Shown here piece by piece: positions 1 through 7,708 of a stretch of DNA of 64,000 bases; the first letter of the stretch is position 1; every line of letters begins with the position of its first letter. The stretch is from the NCBI GenBank assembly GCA_963777485.1, contig CAVZQP010000002.1:496001-560000 (forward strand), written 5' to 3'. Source of the DNA: Bog-473 sp963777485 (GTDB lineage: Bacteria; Actinomycetota; Acidimicrobiia; Acidimicrobiales; RAAP-2). A program made the position numbers and the translations under genes. The notes under the pieces were generated by a model that was given only the letters and a program-made list of their open reading frames with translations, ran no database searches and was not told where the DNA came from.

Positions 1-1009
1 CATCCCCACCGACAACACCGTCCACACCGTCTACGTCACCGACGGCCGCCTCACCTTCCTCGATGTGCCCGCCCGTCAACGAGAAGAACACGTCATCCAA
101 GGACGGCTGTCGCACCTCGATGTTGTCCACCAGCACCCCCGCGGCATCCAGCGCCCGGACCACCGAGGTCGCCAGACCGGTGGACGCGTCGACACCCGCC
201 GACAACCTCCGGCCGTCCTCGCTCACGTGCACCTCGCCGGCCACCAGCCCTGCGATCGCCGGCACCGCGACATCGGCAGCAGACGACAGCGCCAGCGTCA
301 CCTCGAGATGCAACGAGCGCGACGCTTCCTTCAATTCCTGCGGTGTCCCGTCCGCGATGACCCGACCGTGGTCCACCACGACGATCCGCGACGCCAGCTC
401 GTCGGCCTCTTCCAAATACTGCGTCGTCAGCAAGACGGTCACGCCCTCGCCGACCAGCTCCCGGATGGATTCCCAGACCCGCTGCCGGCTCACCGGGTCG
501 AGCCCGGTAGTCGGCTCGTCCAAGAACAACACGGGCGGTCGCGTCATCATCGAGGCTGCCAGGTCGAGGCGCCGCCGCATGCCACCGGAGTAGCCCTTCA
601 GCACCCGGTCGGCCGCGAAGGTCAGCTCGAACCGGTCCAGCAGTTCGATCGCCCGCTCACGTGACGCCGTGCGCCCCATGTCGGACAGCTCGGCCACCAG
701 CACGAGGTTCTGGCGGCCCGTCAACAGCGGGTCCAGCGTTGCGTCCTGCGCCGCCACTCCGATGTGCCGCCGAACCTCGCCGGGCTGGCGCACGACGTCG
801 ATCCCCGCCACGGTCGCCGACCCGGCGTCCGGCCGTGCCAGGGTGGTCAGGACCCGCACGGCCGTCGTCTTGCCGGCGCCGTTCGGGCCAAGCAGACCGA
901 GGATGGTCCCGGCCGGCACCGAGAAAGAGACCCCGTCGAGCGCCTGGGTCTCGCCGTACCTCTTCTTCAGCCCCTCCGCCTGAATCATCAGCTCCGCAGC
1001 CATCGACAT
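1..1009 (-). CDS. ABC transporter ATP-binding protein, DrrA (daunorubicin-resistance) type, runs off left edge
   Basis: This is the ATPase subunit of a drug or lipid exporter. It would energise a separate membrane permease, probably encoded just beyond the left edge. Reading the minus strand from ATG 1009 gives Walker A GPNGAGKTT (residues about 41-49), the ABC signature YSGGMRRRLDLA, Walker B VLFLDEPTTGLDP and a C-terminal DrrA-type extension. The frame stays open for 336 codons to base 1, so the protein is nearly complete (family about 310-340 aa) and only its tail is missing. A second in-frame ATG lies at 1003. It is divergent from the TetR gene at 1109 and shares with it an intergenic region carrying two similar palindromes, so TetR control is likely. 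The substrate cannot be told from sequence. Confidence 0.9.
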   Translation of the reverse strand, partial: MSMAAELMIQAEGLKKRYGETQALDGVSFSVPAGTILGLLGPNGAGKTTAVRVLTTLARPDAGSATVAGIDVVRQPGEVRRHIGVAAQDATLDPLLTGRQNLVLVAELSDMGRTASRERAIELLDRFELTFAADRVLKGYSGGMRRRLDLAASMMTRPPVLFLDEPTTGLDPVSRQRVWESIRELVGEGVTVLLTTQYLEEADELASRIVVVDHGRVIADGTPQELKEASRSLHLEVTLALSSAADVAVPAIAGLVAGEVHVSEDGRRLSAGVDASTGLATSVVRALDAAGVLVDNIEVRQPSLDDVFFSLTGGHIEEGEAAVGDVDGVDGVVGGD

Positions 1010-1013
1010 CCCT

Positions 1014-1029
1014 TACCGGTCGTTAAGTA
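1014..1029. promoter_or_regulatory. Operator-like site 1 between the ABC and TetR genes
   Basis: The sequence TACCGGTCGTTAAGTA matches the palindromic site at 1064-1079 at 13 of 16 positions, with the two sites 50 bp apart start to start. It ends 5 bp upstream of the ABC ATPase start codon, where a bound repressor would block transcription or initiation. Assignment to the neighbouring TetR protein is inference. Confidence 0.6.
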
Positions 1030-1063
1030 AAGTTCTTGCCTATCGAAGGGTAAGGGATATACT

Positions 1064-1079
1064 TACTTGTCGTCAAGTA
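1064..1079. promoter_or_regulatory. Operator-like palindrome 2 upstream of the TetR gene
   Basis: TACTTG-TCGT-CAAGTA is a perfect 6-bp inverted repeat around a 4-bp spacer, the size expected of a TetR-family operator. It lies 30 bp upstream of ATG 1109. This argues against the earlier in-frame TTG start at 1067, which would sit inside the palindrome. Autoregulation by the adjacent regulator is inferred from position. Confidence 0.65.
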
Positions 1080-1108
1080 GGTTTCCATATGGCTATTCAT
1101 ATACACAC

Positions 1109-1843
1109 ATGACAATGCCTGCCTCCCCGAATCCCGAAGACCAGGGCCTGATCGACAGCATCGCCGAGCCCGGACCCGGCGTGGAGGTCCTCCATCAGAT
1201 CGACCCTCTCGCACAGGACCCCTACTCCGACGAGTCCGGCGATGGCGACGACAACGACGACCACTCCCTTGCCCCAGCCGCCGCGGCAAAAGCCGACACC
1301 CGCGACCGCATCCTCGATGTGGCTCTCGACCTCTTCACCGACCAAGGCTTCGACGGGACGAGCCTCCGGGAGATAGCCGAGCGCCTCAACGTCACGAAAG
1401 CGGCGCTCTATTACCACTTCGAGTCCAAGGACGACATCCTGCTGGCGCTGCACATGCGGCTCCACGAGTTCGGCCGCGAGGCCCTGCTCAAGATGGCGAA
1501 GCAGGAGCCCGTCACCCTCACGCAGTGGGGCGAGCTGCTCGATGAGGTCGTCGACGCCATGCTCGCCCAGCGCAAGCTCTTCCTCATGCACGAGCGCAAC
1601 CAGGCCGCGCTCGAGAAGCTGCACCGGGCCGAGCACGACGCCGAGCACGAGGACCTGCAGAACCAGTTCCGCCGGGTGCTCGCCGACACCCGCATCCCCC
1701 TCGAGGACCGGGTCCGCATGGCGGCGTCCTTCGGCGTGCTCTTCTCGGGTCTGTTCCTCTCGGGCGAGGCGTTCGCCTCGACGACGAACGAGGAATTGGG
1801 CAGTCTGCTCCGCCGGATCCTCCACGACGTCCTCGGCGGATGA
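1109..1843 (+). CDS. TetR/AcrR family transcriptional regulator
   Basis: A predicted one-component repressor of 244 aa from ATG 1109. The first 55 residues are an acidic extension. The TetR DNA-binding domain follows at about residues 58-105, including RILDVALDLFTDQGF and the recognition helix VTKAALYYHFESKDD. The rest is the variable all-helical ligand-binding and dimerisation domain. The gene is divergent from a DrrA-type ABC ATPase, and two matching operator-like sites lie between them, so the likely role is ligand-responsive control of the exporter and of itself. The ligand is unknown. A longer frame from TTG 1067 exists but starts within the palindrome. Confidence 0.93.
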   Translation: MTMPASPNPEDQGLIDSIAEPGPGVEVLHQIDPLAQDPYSDESGDGDDNDDHSLAPAAAAKADTRDRILDVALDLFTDQGFDGTSLREIAERLNVTKAALYYHFESKDDILLALHMRLHEFGREALLKMAKQEPVTLTQWGELLDEVVDAMLAQRKLFLMHERNQAALEKLHRAEHDAEHEDLQNQFRRVLADTRIPLEDRVRMAASFGVLFSGLFLSGEAFASTTNEELGSLLRRILHDVLGG

Positions 1844-1910
1844 CGGGACGGGTCCCGCCGGACCTCAACGGCCCTTTGGCGCAACCGCCTCTTCGCTAAC
1901 CTCGCCTTTC

Positions 1911-2774
1911 GTGGAGGCAACCCCGACGTCGAAGTCCGCCGGCCCCAAACACGCGGCCCCCTCCGCGCCGACCGCCCAAACCCACGAGCACCCGTACACG
2001 CTCGCCCTCGACATCGGCGGCACCGGCCTCAAGGCGAACATCCTCGATGCCACCGGCGCCTTCGTCGCCGACCGGGTCCGGGTCCCCACCACCTACCCGA
2101 TGCCGCCCGAGCTGATGGTGGAGAAGCTCACGGGCCTGGCCAAGAAGCTCCCCGAGGCCGACCGCGTCTCGGCCGGCTTCCCCGGCATGGTGCGTCGCGG
2201 CCTCGTCCTCAGCGCGCCCCACTTCGTCACCACAAAGGGCCCGGGCACCGCGGTCGATCCCAAGCTGGCCAAGGCCTGGTCCCGCTTCGACCTCGAGACC
2301 GCCCTGGGCACGGCGCTCGGGAAGCCCACCCGGGTGGCCAATGACGCCGACGTCCAGGGCGCCGCCGTCATCGAGGGTCACGGATACGAGGTGGTGGTCA
2401 CCCTGGGCACCGGCTTCGGCACAGCGTTCTTCATCTCCGGCCGCTTGTTGCCGCACATGGAATTCGCCCACGTCGACTTCCGCAAGGGCCGGTCCTTCAA
2501 CGATGAGCTCGGCGAGCCGGCGCGCAAGAAGGCCGGCGACAAGAAGTGGAACAAGAGAGTGCGCGAGATGATCGCCTACCTCGACACGCTGACCATGTTC
2601 GACCACCTCTACATCGGCGGCGGCAACGGACCGCGCGTCAACCGCCGCGACCTGGGCGAGGTCCTCGAGCGCCTCACGGTGGTCGACAACTCGGCGGGCA
2701 TCCTCGGCGGCATCGCGCTGTGGTCGGACAAGCACGTCGGGCTGAGGGGGCACCATCCAAATGACGACGACTAG
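1911..2774 (+). CDS. ppgK: Polyphosphate glucokinase (polyphosphate--glucose phosphotransferase), ROK family
   Basis: This enzyme phosphorylates glucose to glucose-6-phosphate in the cytoplasm using inorganic polyphosphate (and often ATP), and is typical of Actinobacteria. The 287-aa product from GTG 1911 carries the ROK phosphate-binding motif LDIGGTGLKAN near residue 29, the central VTLGTGFGTAFF loop, and C-terminal YIGGGNGPRV. Length fits the family (about 250-290 aa). The frame is open far upstream, but codons before 1911 overlap the TetR gene in another frame and resemble no family member. It overlaps the following P450 start by 14 nt, indicating co-transcription. No convincing ribosome-binding site precedes the GTG, so the exact start is uncertain. 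Confidence 0.9.
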   Translation: MEATPTSKSAGPKHAAPSAPTAQTHEHPYTLALDIGGTGLKANILDATGAFVADRVRVPTTYPMPPELMVEKLTGLAKKLPEADRVSAGFPGMVRRGLVLSAPHFVTTKGPGTAVDPKLAKAWSRFDLETALGTALGKPTRVANDADVQGAAVIEGHGYEVVVTLGTGFGTAFFISGRLLPHMEFAHVDFRKGRSFNDELGEPARKKAGDKKWNKRVREMIAYLDTLTMFDHLYIGGGNGPRVNRRDLGEVLERLTVVDNSAGILGGIALWSDKHVGLRGHHPNDDD

Positions 2775-3975
2775 TACCGAAGCCGAGGCCGAGCCACTCG
2801 CGTGGGACCCGCTGAACGAGAAGTACAAGGCCGACCCCCATTCCATCTGGAAACGCCTGCGCGACGAGGCACCGCTCTACTACAACGAGGAGCTCGACTT
2901 CTACGCGGTCAGCCGTTTCGCCGACGTGGACGCCTTCAGTCGCGACCCGAAGACCTTCTGCTCCTCGCACGGCACCGTCCTCGAGATGATCACCGCCGAG
3001 AAGGCCGACATCGAGATGATGATCTTCATGGATCCGCCCGAGCACACCCGCTACCGGCGACTCGTCTCCAAGGCCTTCACGCCCCGGCGCATGGCCGAGC
3101 TCGAAGAGGACATCCGGTCCCTGTGCGCGCGTCTTCTCGACGAGCAGGTTGGGAAAGAGCAGTTCGACTACGTGCAGGACTTCGGGGCGAAAGTGCCGGC
3201 CTATGTAATCGCGGCGCTCCTCGGTGTCCCGCCCGAGGAGCGCGACATGTTCCGTGGCCTCATCGATGCCACGTTTCATCTCGACCCCGAGAAGGGGATG
3301 AACAACGAGGCCTCGTTCGAGGCGGTCGTCAAGTTGATGGAGTGGACCACCGCGGCGTTGACCGAACGACAGACCAAACCGCGCGACGACATGTTCACCG
3401 ATTTGCTCAACGGGGAGATCGTGGACGACGACGGCGAGCTGCGACGCCTCACCATGGAGCAGGCCGTGAACTTCGCCCTCCTTATCGGCAACGCCGGCAC
3501 CGAGACGGTGGCCCGTCTCCTCGGTTGGGCGGCGCTGACCCTCGACCACAACCCGGATCAACAGGCGGAGCTGGCCGCCGATGCAAGCCACATTCCCAAC
3601 GCGGTGGAGGAGCTGCTGCGTTACGAAGCACCGTCACCCGTGCAGAGCCGCTGGTGCACCGCCGACCACGAGGTGCACGGCCAGACGATCCCGGCCCGGT
3701 CGAAGGTCGTCATGATCACCGGCTCGGCCGGACGGGACGAGCGGGCCTTCCCCGACGCCGACCGCTTCGACATCCACCGCAAGATCGACCACCACGTGTC
3801 TTTCGGCTACGGCATCCACTTCTGCCTCGGCGCGGCACTGGCCCGGACCGAGGGACGGATCGCGCTAGAGGAGACGTTCAAGCGGTTCCCGAAGTGGTCC
3901 GTCAACATGGCCGCTGCCGTACCTCTCTATACGTCGACGGTCCGGGGTTATTCGAAGCTGCCGATCTCGGTCTGA
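2761..3975 (+). CDS. Cytochrome P450 monooxygenase
   Basis: A soluble bacterial P450 of 404 aa, which would insert one oxygen atom into an unknown substrate using electrons from a ferredoxin. It has the heme-binding loop FGYGIHFCLGAALAR with the cysteine ligand, the K-helix ExxR (EELLR) and an I-helix segment LIGNAGTETV, a variant of the usual AGxDTT. Early residues MDPPEHTRYRRLVSKAF are the typical C-helix region that contacts a heme propionate. Length matches CYP families of Actinobacteria. It starts within the end of ppgK (14-nt overlap). No ferredoxin or reductase gene is adjacent. Confidence 0.95.
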   Translation: MTTTSTEAEAEPLAWDPLNEKYKADPHSIWKRLRDEAPLYYNEELDFYAVSRFADVDAFSRDPKTFCSSHGTVLEMITAEKADIEMMIFMDPPEHTRYRRLVSKAFTPRRMAELEEDIRSLCARLLDEQVGKEQFDYVQDFGAKVPAYVIAALLGVPPEERDMFRGLIDATFHLDPEKGMNNEASFEAVVKLMEWTTAALTERQTKPRDDMFTDLLNGEIVDDDGELRRLTMEQAVNFALLIGNAGTETVARLLGWAALTLDHNPDQQAELAADASHIPNAVEELLRYEAPSPVQSRWCTADHEVHGQTIPARSKVVMITGSAGRDERAFPDADRFDIHRKIDHHVSFGYGIHFCLGAALARTEGRIALEETFKRFPKWSVNMAAAVPLYTSTVRGYSKLPISV

Positions 3976-4035
3976 CCAGGCCATCCTTCCGCTCGGAGGG
4001 TCGGACAGGGGTCCGTTACACTGGTCAACTCACCA

Positions 4036-4109
4036 GCGCTCGTAGCTCAACGGACTAGAGCATCTGACTACGGATCAGAAGGTTGGGGGTTCGAATCCCT
4101 CCGAGCGCG
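4036..4109 (+). tRNA. tRNA-Arg (anticodon ACG)
   Basis: A complete cloverleaf can be drawn by eye. The acceptor pairs GCGCTCG with CGAGCGC, the D-stem is GCTC/GAGC, and the anticodon stem is TCTGA/TCAGA around loop CTACGGA with anticodon ACG at 4070-4072. The T-arm is GGGGG-TTCGAAT-CCCTC, and the discriminator base is G4109. CCA is not encoded. This tRNA is the integration target of the downstream element: its anticodon region is repeated exactly at 36985-37003. Its 3' half therefore probably derives from the element, which regenerates a functional gene on insertion. Confidence 0.96.
4067..4085. repeat. attL core: 19-bp direct repeat in the tRNA-Arg anticodon arm
   Basis: ACTACGGATCAGAAGGTTG begins at the last base of the 5' anticodon stem and runs through the loop and 3' stem into the variable region. 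An identical copy lies at 36985-37003. Use of the anticodon loop as crossover region is common for tyrosine integrases, so this is read as the left attachment site. Confidence 0.88.
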
Positions 4110-4152
4110 CAGAATAAGTCCAGTTCAGAGGCCTATATCGCGAAGGGCTTGC

Positions 4153-4209
4153 TGGCAATCCCTCGGCTGGCAATCTGATTGGCAATCCGCCCATCAAGGG
4201 AGATTGCCA
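4153..4209. promoter_or_regulatory. Cluster of integrase arm-type sites (TGGCAATC)
   Basis: TGGCAATC occurs at 4153-4160, 4168-4175 and 4180-4187, and its inverse GATTGCCA at 4202-4209 touches the integrase ATG. Two more copies are at the other end of the element (36860-36867 and 36872-36879). Clustered short repeats flanking both att cores are the pattern of integrase N-terminal-domain binding sites. The inverted copy over the start codon also suggests that integrase represses its own synthesis. Function is inferred. Confidence 0.65.
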
Positions 4210-5365
4210 TGGCAGGTCACCTACAGGAGCGTGGTCCGAAGACGTGGCGCCTGAGCGTCTTCGTCGGGCGGGACCCGCGAACCGGCAGGAAGCGGTACGC
4301 CCAGCGGACCGTCCACGGCACCAAGAAGGAAGCCGAGAAGGCGCTCGCACGACTCGTCACCGAGGTCGACGAGGGCCGTCACTCGGCCTCAGCGGCCGGC
4401 ACTTTCGGCAATCTCCTCGACCGCTGGCTCGAGACCAAGGCTCAATCCGTCGCTCCCGCCACGATCTGCAATTATCGCTGGGTGGCGGAGAAGTACATCC
4501 GTCCGGGTCTAGGGCGGGCCCGGCTGGCCAGCCTGAAGGCCGCCGACATCGACTCGTTCTACGTGCGGCTCGCGGCGCAGCCCGGCGAGCGGGGCAAGAA
4601 GCTCTCGCCCAGGACGATCCGGATCTGCCACGTGGTCATCCGCCAGGCCCTCGACCAGGCCCGAAAGTGGGGACTCATCACGCGCAACCCGGCGATCGAT
4701 GCCAGCCCACCCAGATCACGTCACCACGAGATCCATCCCCCGTCGGTCGAGCAGGTGCTGACGCTGCTCGCCGCAGCGAAGGAGTACGACGAGGACTTCG
4801 CGACCTACCTGCGAGTTCTGGCCGCCACGGGCTGTCGGCGGAGCGAGGCGCTCGCACTTCGGTGGAACTCACATCGAATGGAAGAAGTCGGAGCTACTGA
4901 TTGCGCACTCCTTGACGATGGTGGATTCAGCGGTTGTCGAGAAGGACACGAAGACCCATCAGTCCCGACGCGTCATCCTCGACCCCGGCACCATGCAAGA
5001 GCTTGAGTCTCACAAGGAGAGGGCCGATGCGCGCGCCTCAGCGTGCGGATGCGACGTTGACCGAGGAGGCCTTTGTCTTCACTTCGGAGGCTGATGGGGG
5101 CACGCCGTGGCGACCCGACGTGGCGACGAATCGATTTGGGCGGCTCTGCAAGTCAGTCGGGATCACCGGCGTGCGGCTCCACGATCTGCGTCACTACGTG
5201 GCCACGAATCTCGGGGCGGCAGGAACGCCGATCGCGACGATCAGCGCCCGCCTCGGCCATCGAGACCGGGCCACGACACTGAACATCTATCAGCATGCGC
5301 TCCCTGCTCAGGATCACCAGGCGGCCGAGTTGCTGGGCTCGTTGCTCGACATCAAACACAATTGA
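4209..5365 (+). pseudogene. Phage-type tyrosine site-specific integrase, broken by two frameshifts
   Basis: The enzyme would catalyse integration and excision at tRNA-Arg. From ATG 4209 the order is an arm-binding domain (TWRLSVFVGRDPRTGRKRY), a core-binding SAM-like domain (about residues 65-150) and the catalytic domain. The catalytic parts lie in three successive frames: first Arg in ATGCRRSEALALRW, then the H-x-x-R box LHDLRH, the LGHRD histidine, and the nucleophile Tyr in IYQHAL. Removing one base from the AA near 4866 and one from the GG near 5047 restores a reading frame of about 385 codons, so both lesions look like +1 insertions. Either the gene is dead and the island fixed, or the sequence is wrong here. 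Confidence 0.85.
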
Positions 5366-5387
5366 CTTGCGAGCGCCCTATGCAGCC

Positions 5388-6593
5388 TCAGGGCCGCAGC
5401 GGCAGCCGTCGGTGCTCATGACAGCATCCACAAACTCGGTCCCGTCGTTGTGGTGGACTCTCGATTTGACCGAAAATCACGGCAGCGTGAGTGCTCCACC
5501 CGAAGATGCTCAAGTAGGCGGCCGACACCGCCCCGACGCTCACAATGAGCACCTTCCACCCCGTGGGGATATCTGTCAGTACTGAGGACAGGCCGATGAA
5601 CACCAACGGCACGCTGGTACCCAGGCCGACCTTGGCGTTCTTTCCCGCCGACGGGTGAATTTCGACGGGAATGTCGAGAAGGGGACCCTGGACGCCGTCA
5701 CCCGGACGCAGACCGATAGTCGTGTATTTCACTCCACTCGTTATCATCGTGGCCACCATGCGGACAGATTGCACGTCGTACGGTGACCCGATCGAGAGCT
5801 GTGTAGGTCCGATCGGCTGAAGTGTCGTCCCATCCAGCACAACATTCATAACCGTTGACGTGGTCATCAATCCACGATGCCTGGAGGAATTCCAGCTCGT
5901 ACTCTTCACCTGCGGTGAGCCGATAGCTGTGCGACGTGGCATCGATAGCCAAGCTTTGTTCACCATGGTTGAGGCGGAGCACGTAACCGAACCGGGCTGA
6001 GGCAAAGGTTTCCGTTCTGGATAGGTAACTGGTAGTGAGCCGGAATACCTCGGGCACCACTTGAGCGTTCGGAGCTCGTACCACGCCACTGTTGTCGTCC
6101 GTGAGGACATTTCGGTCCGATCGGATCGCGTATTTTTCGTACGGGAGCGGCAAGCCGTACCCCTCAAGTTTTTGGCGATAGGCCCCTGTCCGCGTCGGAT
6201 GCATCTCTTTGTGCGGGTCTGCTATCAGACTCGGGAGCTATCAAGGACAGGACATCTCCGACTGCGAACTCCACGAGATGGATGTCGCCCTCTCGAACAG
6301 CGTCGACGACTGTCCCGGTACATACGGGAAAGAGAACGGGTGTGAAATACTCGTGAGCCTGCTGCAAAACAAAGTGGACAACTACTTGCTCATTGGCCAG
6401 TTCTTGCTTGGTCCACCAGTTCGGAACTGCGTTGTCTAAATACTCCGAGTCTGGAGCGGCGTAATCTACATACTTCGAGTCATATCGGAAGGTCATGCGG
6501 TACCCAATTGGGGCTGCAAGAGCGTTCAGAACATCTTGTGCGTATTGGGGCTGAGCGTTCGATGAGAAGAGATACAGCAACTCAGCCTGCCAT
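5388..6593 (-). pseudogene. Unrecognised protein with two C-terminal membrane helices, frameshifted
   Basis: I do not recognise this family. The reconstructed ~395-aa protein starts at ATG 6593, immediately after the YunG-like stop codon, and passes through at least three frames. The first part (ELLYLFSSNAQPQYAQDV...) is soluble and beta-rich. The middle contains segments such as VVRAPNAQVVPEVFRLTT and ATSHSYRLTAGEEYELEFL. The end has two hydrophobic helices, around VPLVFIGLSSVL and GWKVLIVSVGAVSAAYLSIF, so a membrane-anchored protein is likely. The first break is an extra G in GGCAGGCTGAG just after the start. Pairing with a YunG-like gene suggests a two-gene unit; a role in defence is only a guess from location. 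Confidence 0.5.
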
Positions 6594-6975
6594 TCAGGCC
6601 GTTTTCATGGCGATTGCCACGCGATCTCGAAGGTCTTCGTATCTTCGTTGAGTGGCAGGCCAAGCCAGGACATAGTCGTGGTCCACGGCCGTTGGCTCCT
6701 CGGTCCAAATTGGCACAGGGTCAGATTCGCCTGAGAGTCAGGTCAAGGTCCTCGCCATCGACCACAAGCCAGAAGTGCGTTGTCTCCGCGCCGTTAGTAG
6801 CTCGACGGAGTTCGCCACCGAGGTAATCCTGGAGCACGAGAGCCGTGACAGCGCATTGGCCCCACGCTGGGTTCTTTTCCGACCATCTTGCCGGCTCGTA
6901 CGAGGTGTCACGGGTCCAAGAGGACCTGACAACCTTAAAGAGTTTCATCTTCAGGTCCTGCGTCGCTGTCAACAT
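6594..6975 (-). CDS. YunG-like small protein, one frameshift
   Basis: Translation from ATG 6975, preceded by a good AAGGTGATGAC Shine-Dalgarno region, gives MLTATQDLKMKLFKVVRSSW and then NPAWGQCAVTALVLQD, the signature of the YunG family known from Bacillus (function unknown). The family's HYWN/DLT segment is present as THFWLVVDGEDLDLTLRRI. A stop then appears at 6721 because of one extra T. Dropping it continues the frame to WPATQRRYEDLRDRVAIA and a TGA at 6594, giving about 126 aa as expected. The cysteine in GQC and the histidine resemble a papain-like or transglutaminase-like arrangement, but no activity is established. The next gene begins directly after its stop. Confidence 0.65.
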
Positions 6976-7283
6976 GTCATCACCTTCGGTGAAGGATTCT
7001 ACCCAGGAGGTGTGACGGACCCAATGGCCTGCCTCCATTACCTGCTGTACCGAAACTAAGTGGGCGAATGGTCGGCAACACCGCCAGCGAGTCGACTGTG
7101 AGAGTCGACCATTATGAGCGCAACGACCTCGATTACGCCGTCGAATTCCGACGCCCCGGTCCTCGGCGGCGACCCTTCTCCCTCCGATGGGCCGCACAGA
7201 CGCTCACAAGGCCAACAGCCCAAGCAAGCCAAAGAGCGCTGCTGCCCTGATTGTCGCCGCCCTGTTCAAGGTCCCAAGCCAGC
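6976..7283. other. No convincing gene between the YunG-like gene and the small operon-regulator candidate
   Basis: Short frames exist on both strands, including a minus-strand stretch with one hydrophobic segment (ALWLAWAVGLVSVCA, about 7175-7220). None has a ribosome-binding site or family resemblance. The stretch may hold the promoter of the minus-strand YunG-like pair. Confidence 0.4.
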
Positions 7284-7641
7284 CTACGAACGCCTCCTCC
7301 GTGGCCGTGGTCCGGGACGACGTGGAAGGAGGGTCCAATCTTTCGCTGCGGCCTCGGTTCGGAGTTGCGCTTCACCTGCTAACGACCTGCGGTACTTCCG
7401 AATGACGTCGGTGAGCGACTCCTCGTCAATTGGTGCCGCGAGGATCAGAGACGCCAAGGAGTTCCTTTCGGTTCGTCCGGTCGCCTCCCGATTCGGCCAG
7501 AGCTACCAAAGCGTCAAGTCGGTCGCTGATCGGCGCAACTAGGGCCAGCCCGACGTTGTGTTCCGGGCATTCGCGGAGAGGGGTATTCGCGCTGATGCGT
7601 TGGCGGCTCTTCAACGGTCTCTCCGACGCCACGATTCCCAC
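7284..7641 (-). CDS. Small basic protein divergent from the GHKL/DUF4338 operon, possible regulator; one frameshift
   Basis: Function not recognised. Reading from GTG 7641 (or GTG 7632, which would keep the start out of the operator) gives about 118 aa. The middle is SDRLDALVALAESGGDRTNRKELL, and after removing one extra base near 7460 it continues ASLILAAPIDEESLTDVIRKYRRSL. The C-terminus is strongly basic (PRRPGPRPRRRRS) and ends at TAG 7284. A helical, Arg-rich protein of this size is compatible with DNA binding. It is divergent from the GHKL gene, and a 38-bp region of three phased palindromes overlaps or abuts its start. The simplest inference is an autoregulated transcriptional regulator of the defence operon, or an accessory subunit of it. 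Confidence 0.6.
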
Positions 7642-7678
7642 TAATCATATGATTGACACGTGTCTATCACGTGATTAG
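7641..7678. promoter_or_regulatory. Triple phased palindrome (operator) between divergent defence genes
   Basis: Three palindromes lie head to tail: AATCATATGATT (7643-7654), GACACGTGTC (7655-7664) and ATCACGTGAT (7666-7675). Their centres are 11 bp apart (7648.5, 7659.5, 7670.5), about one helical turn, so all face the same side of DNA. The whole 38 bp from CTAATC to GATTAG is itself close to a palindrome centred on the middle unit. It ends 30 bp before ATG 7709 of the GHKL gene and touches the divergent small gene's start. This is the architecture of a cooperative repressor site controlling both directions. Confidence 0.75.
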
Positions 7679-7708
7679 GTTTGGGCCATGATTAAGAGGC
7701 CTGTATCA

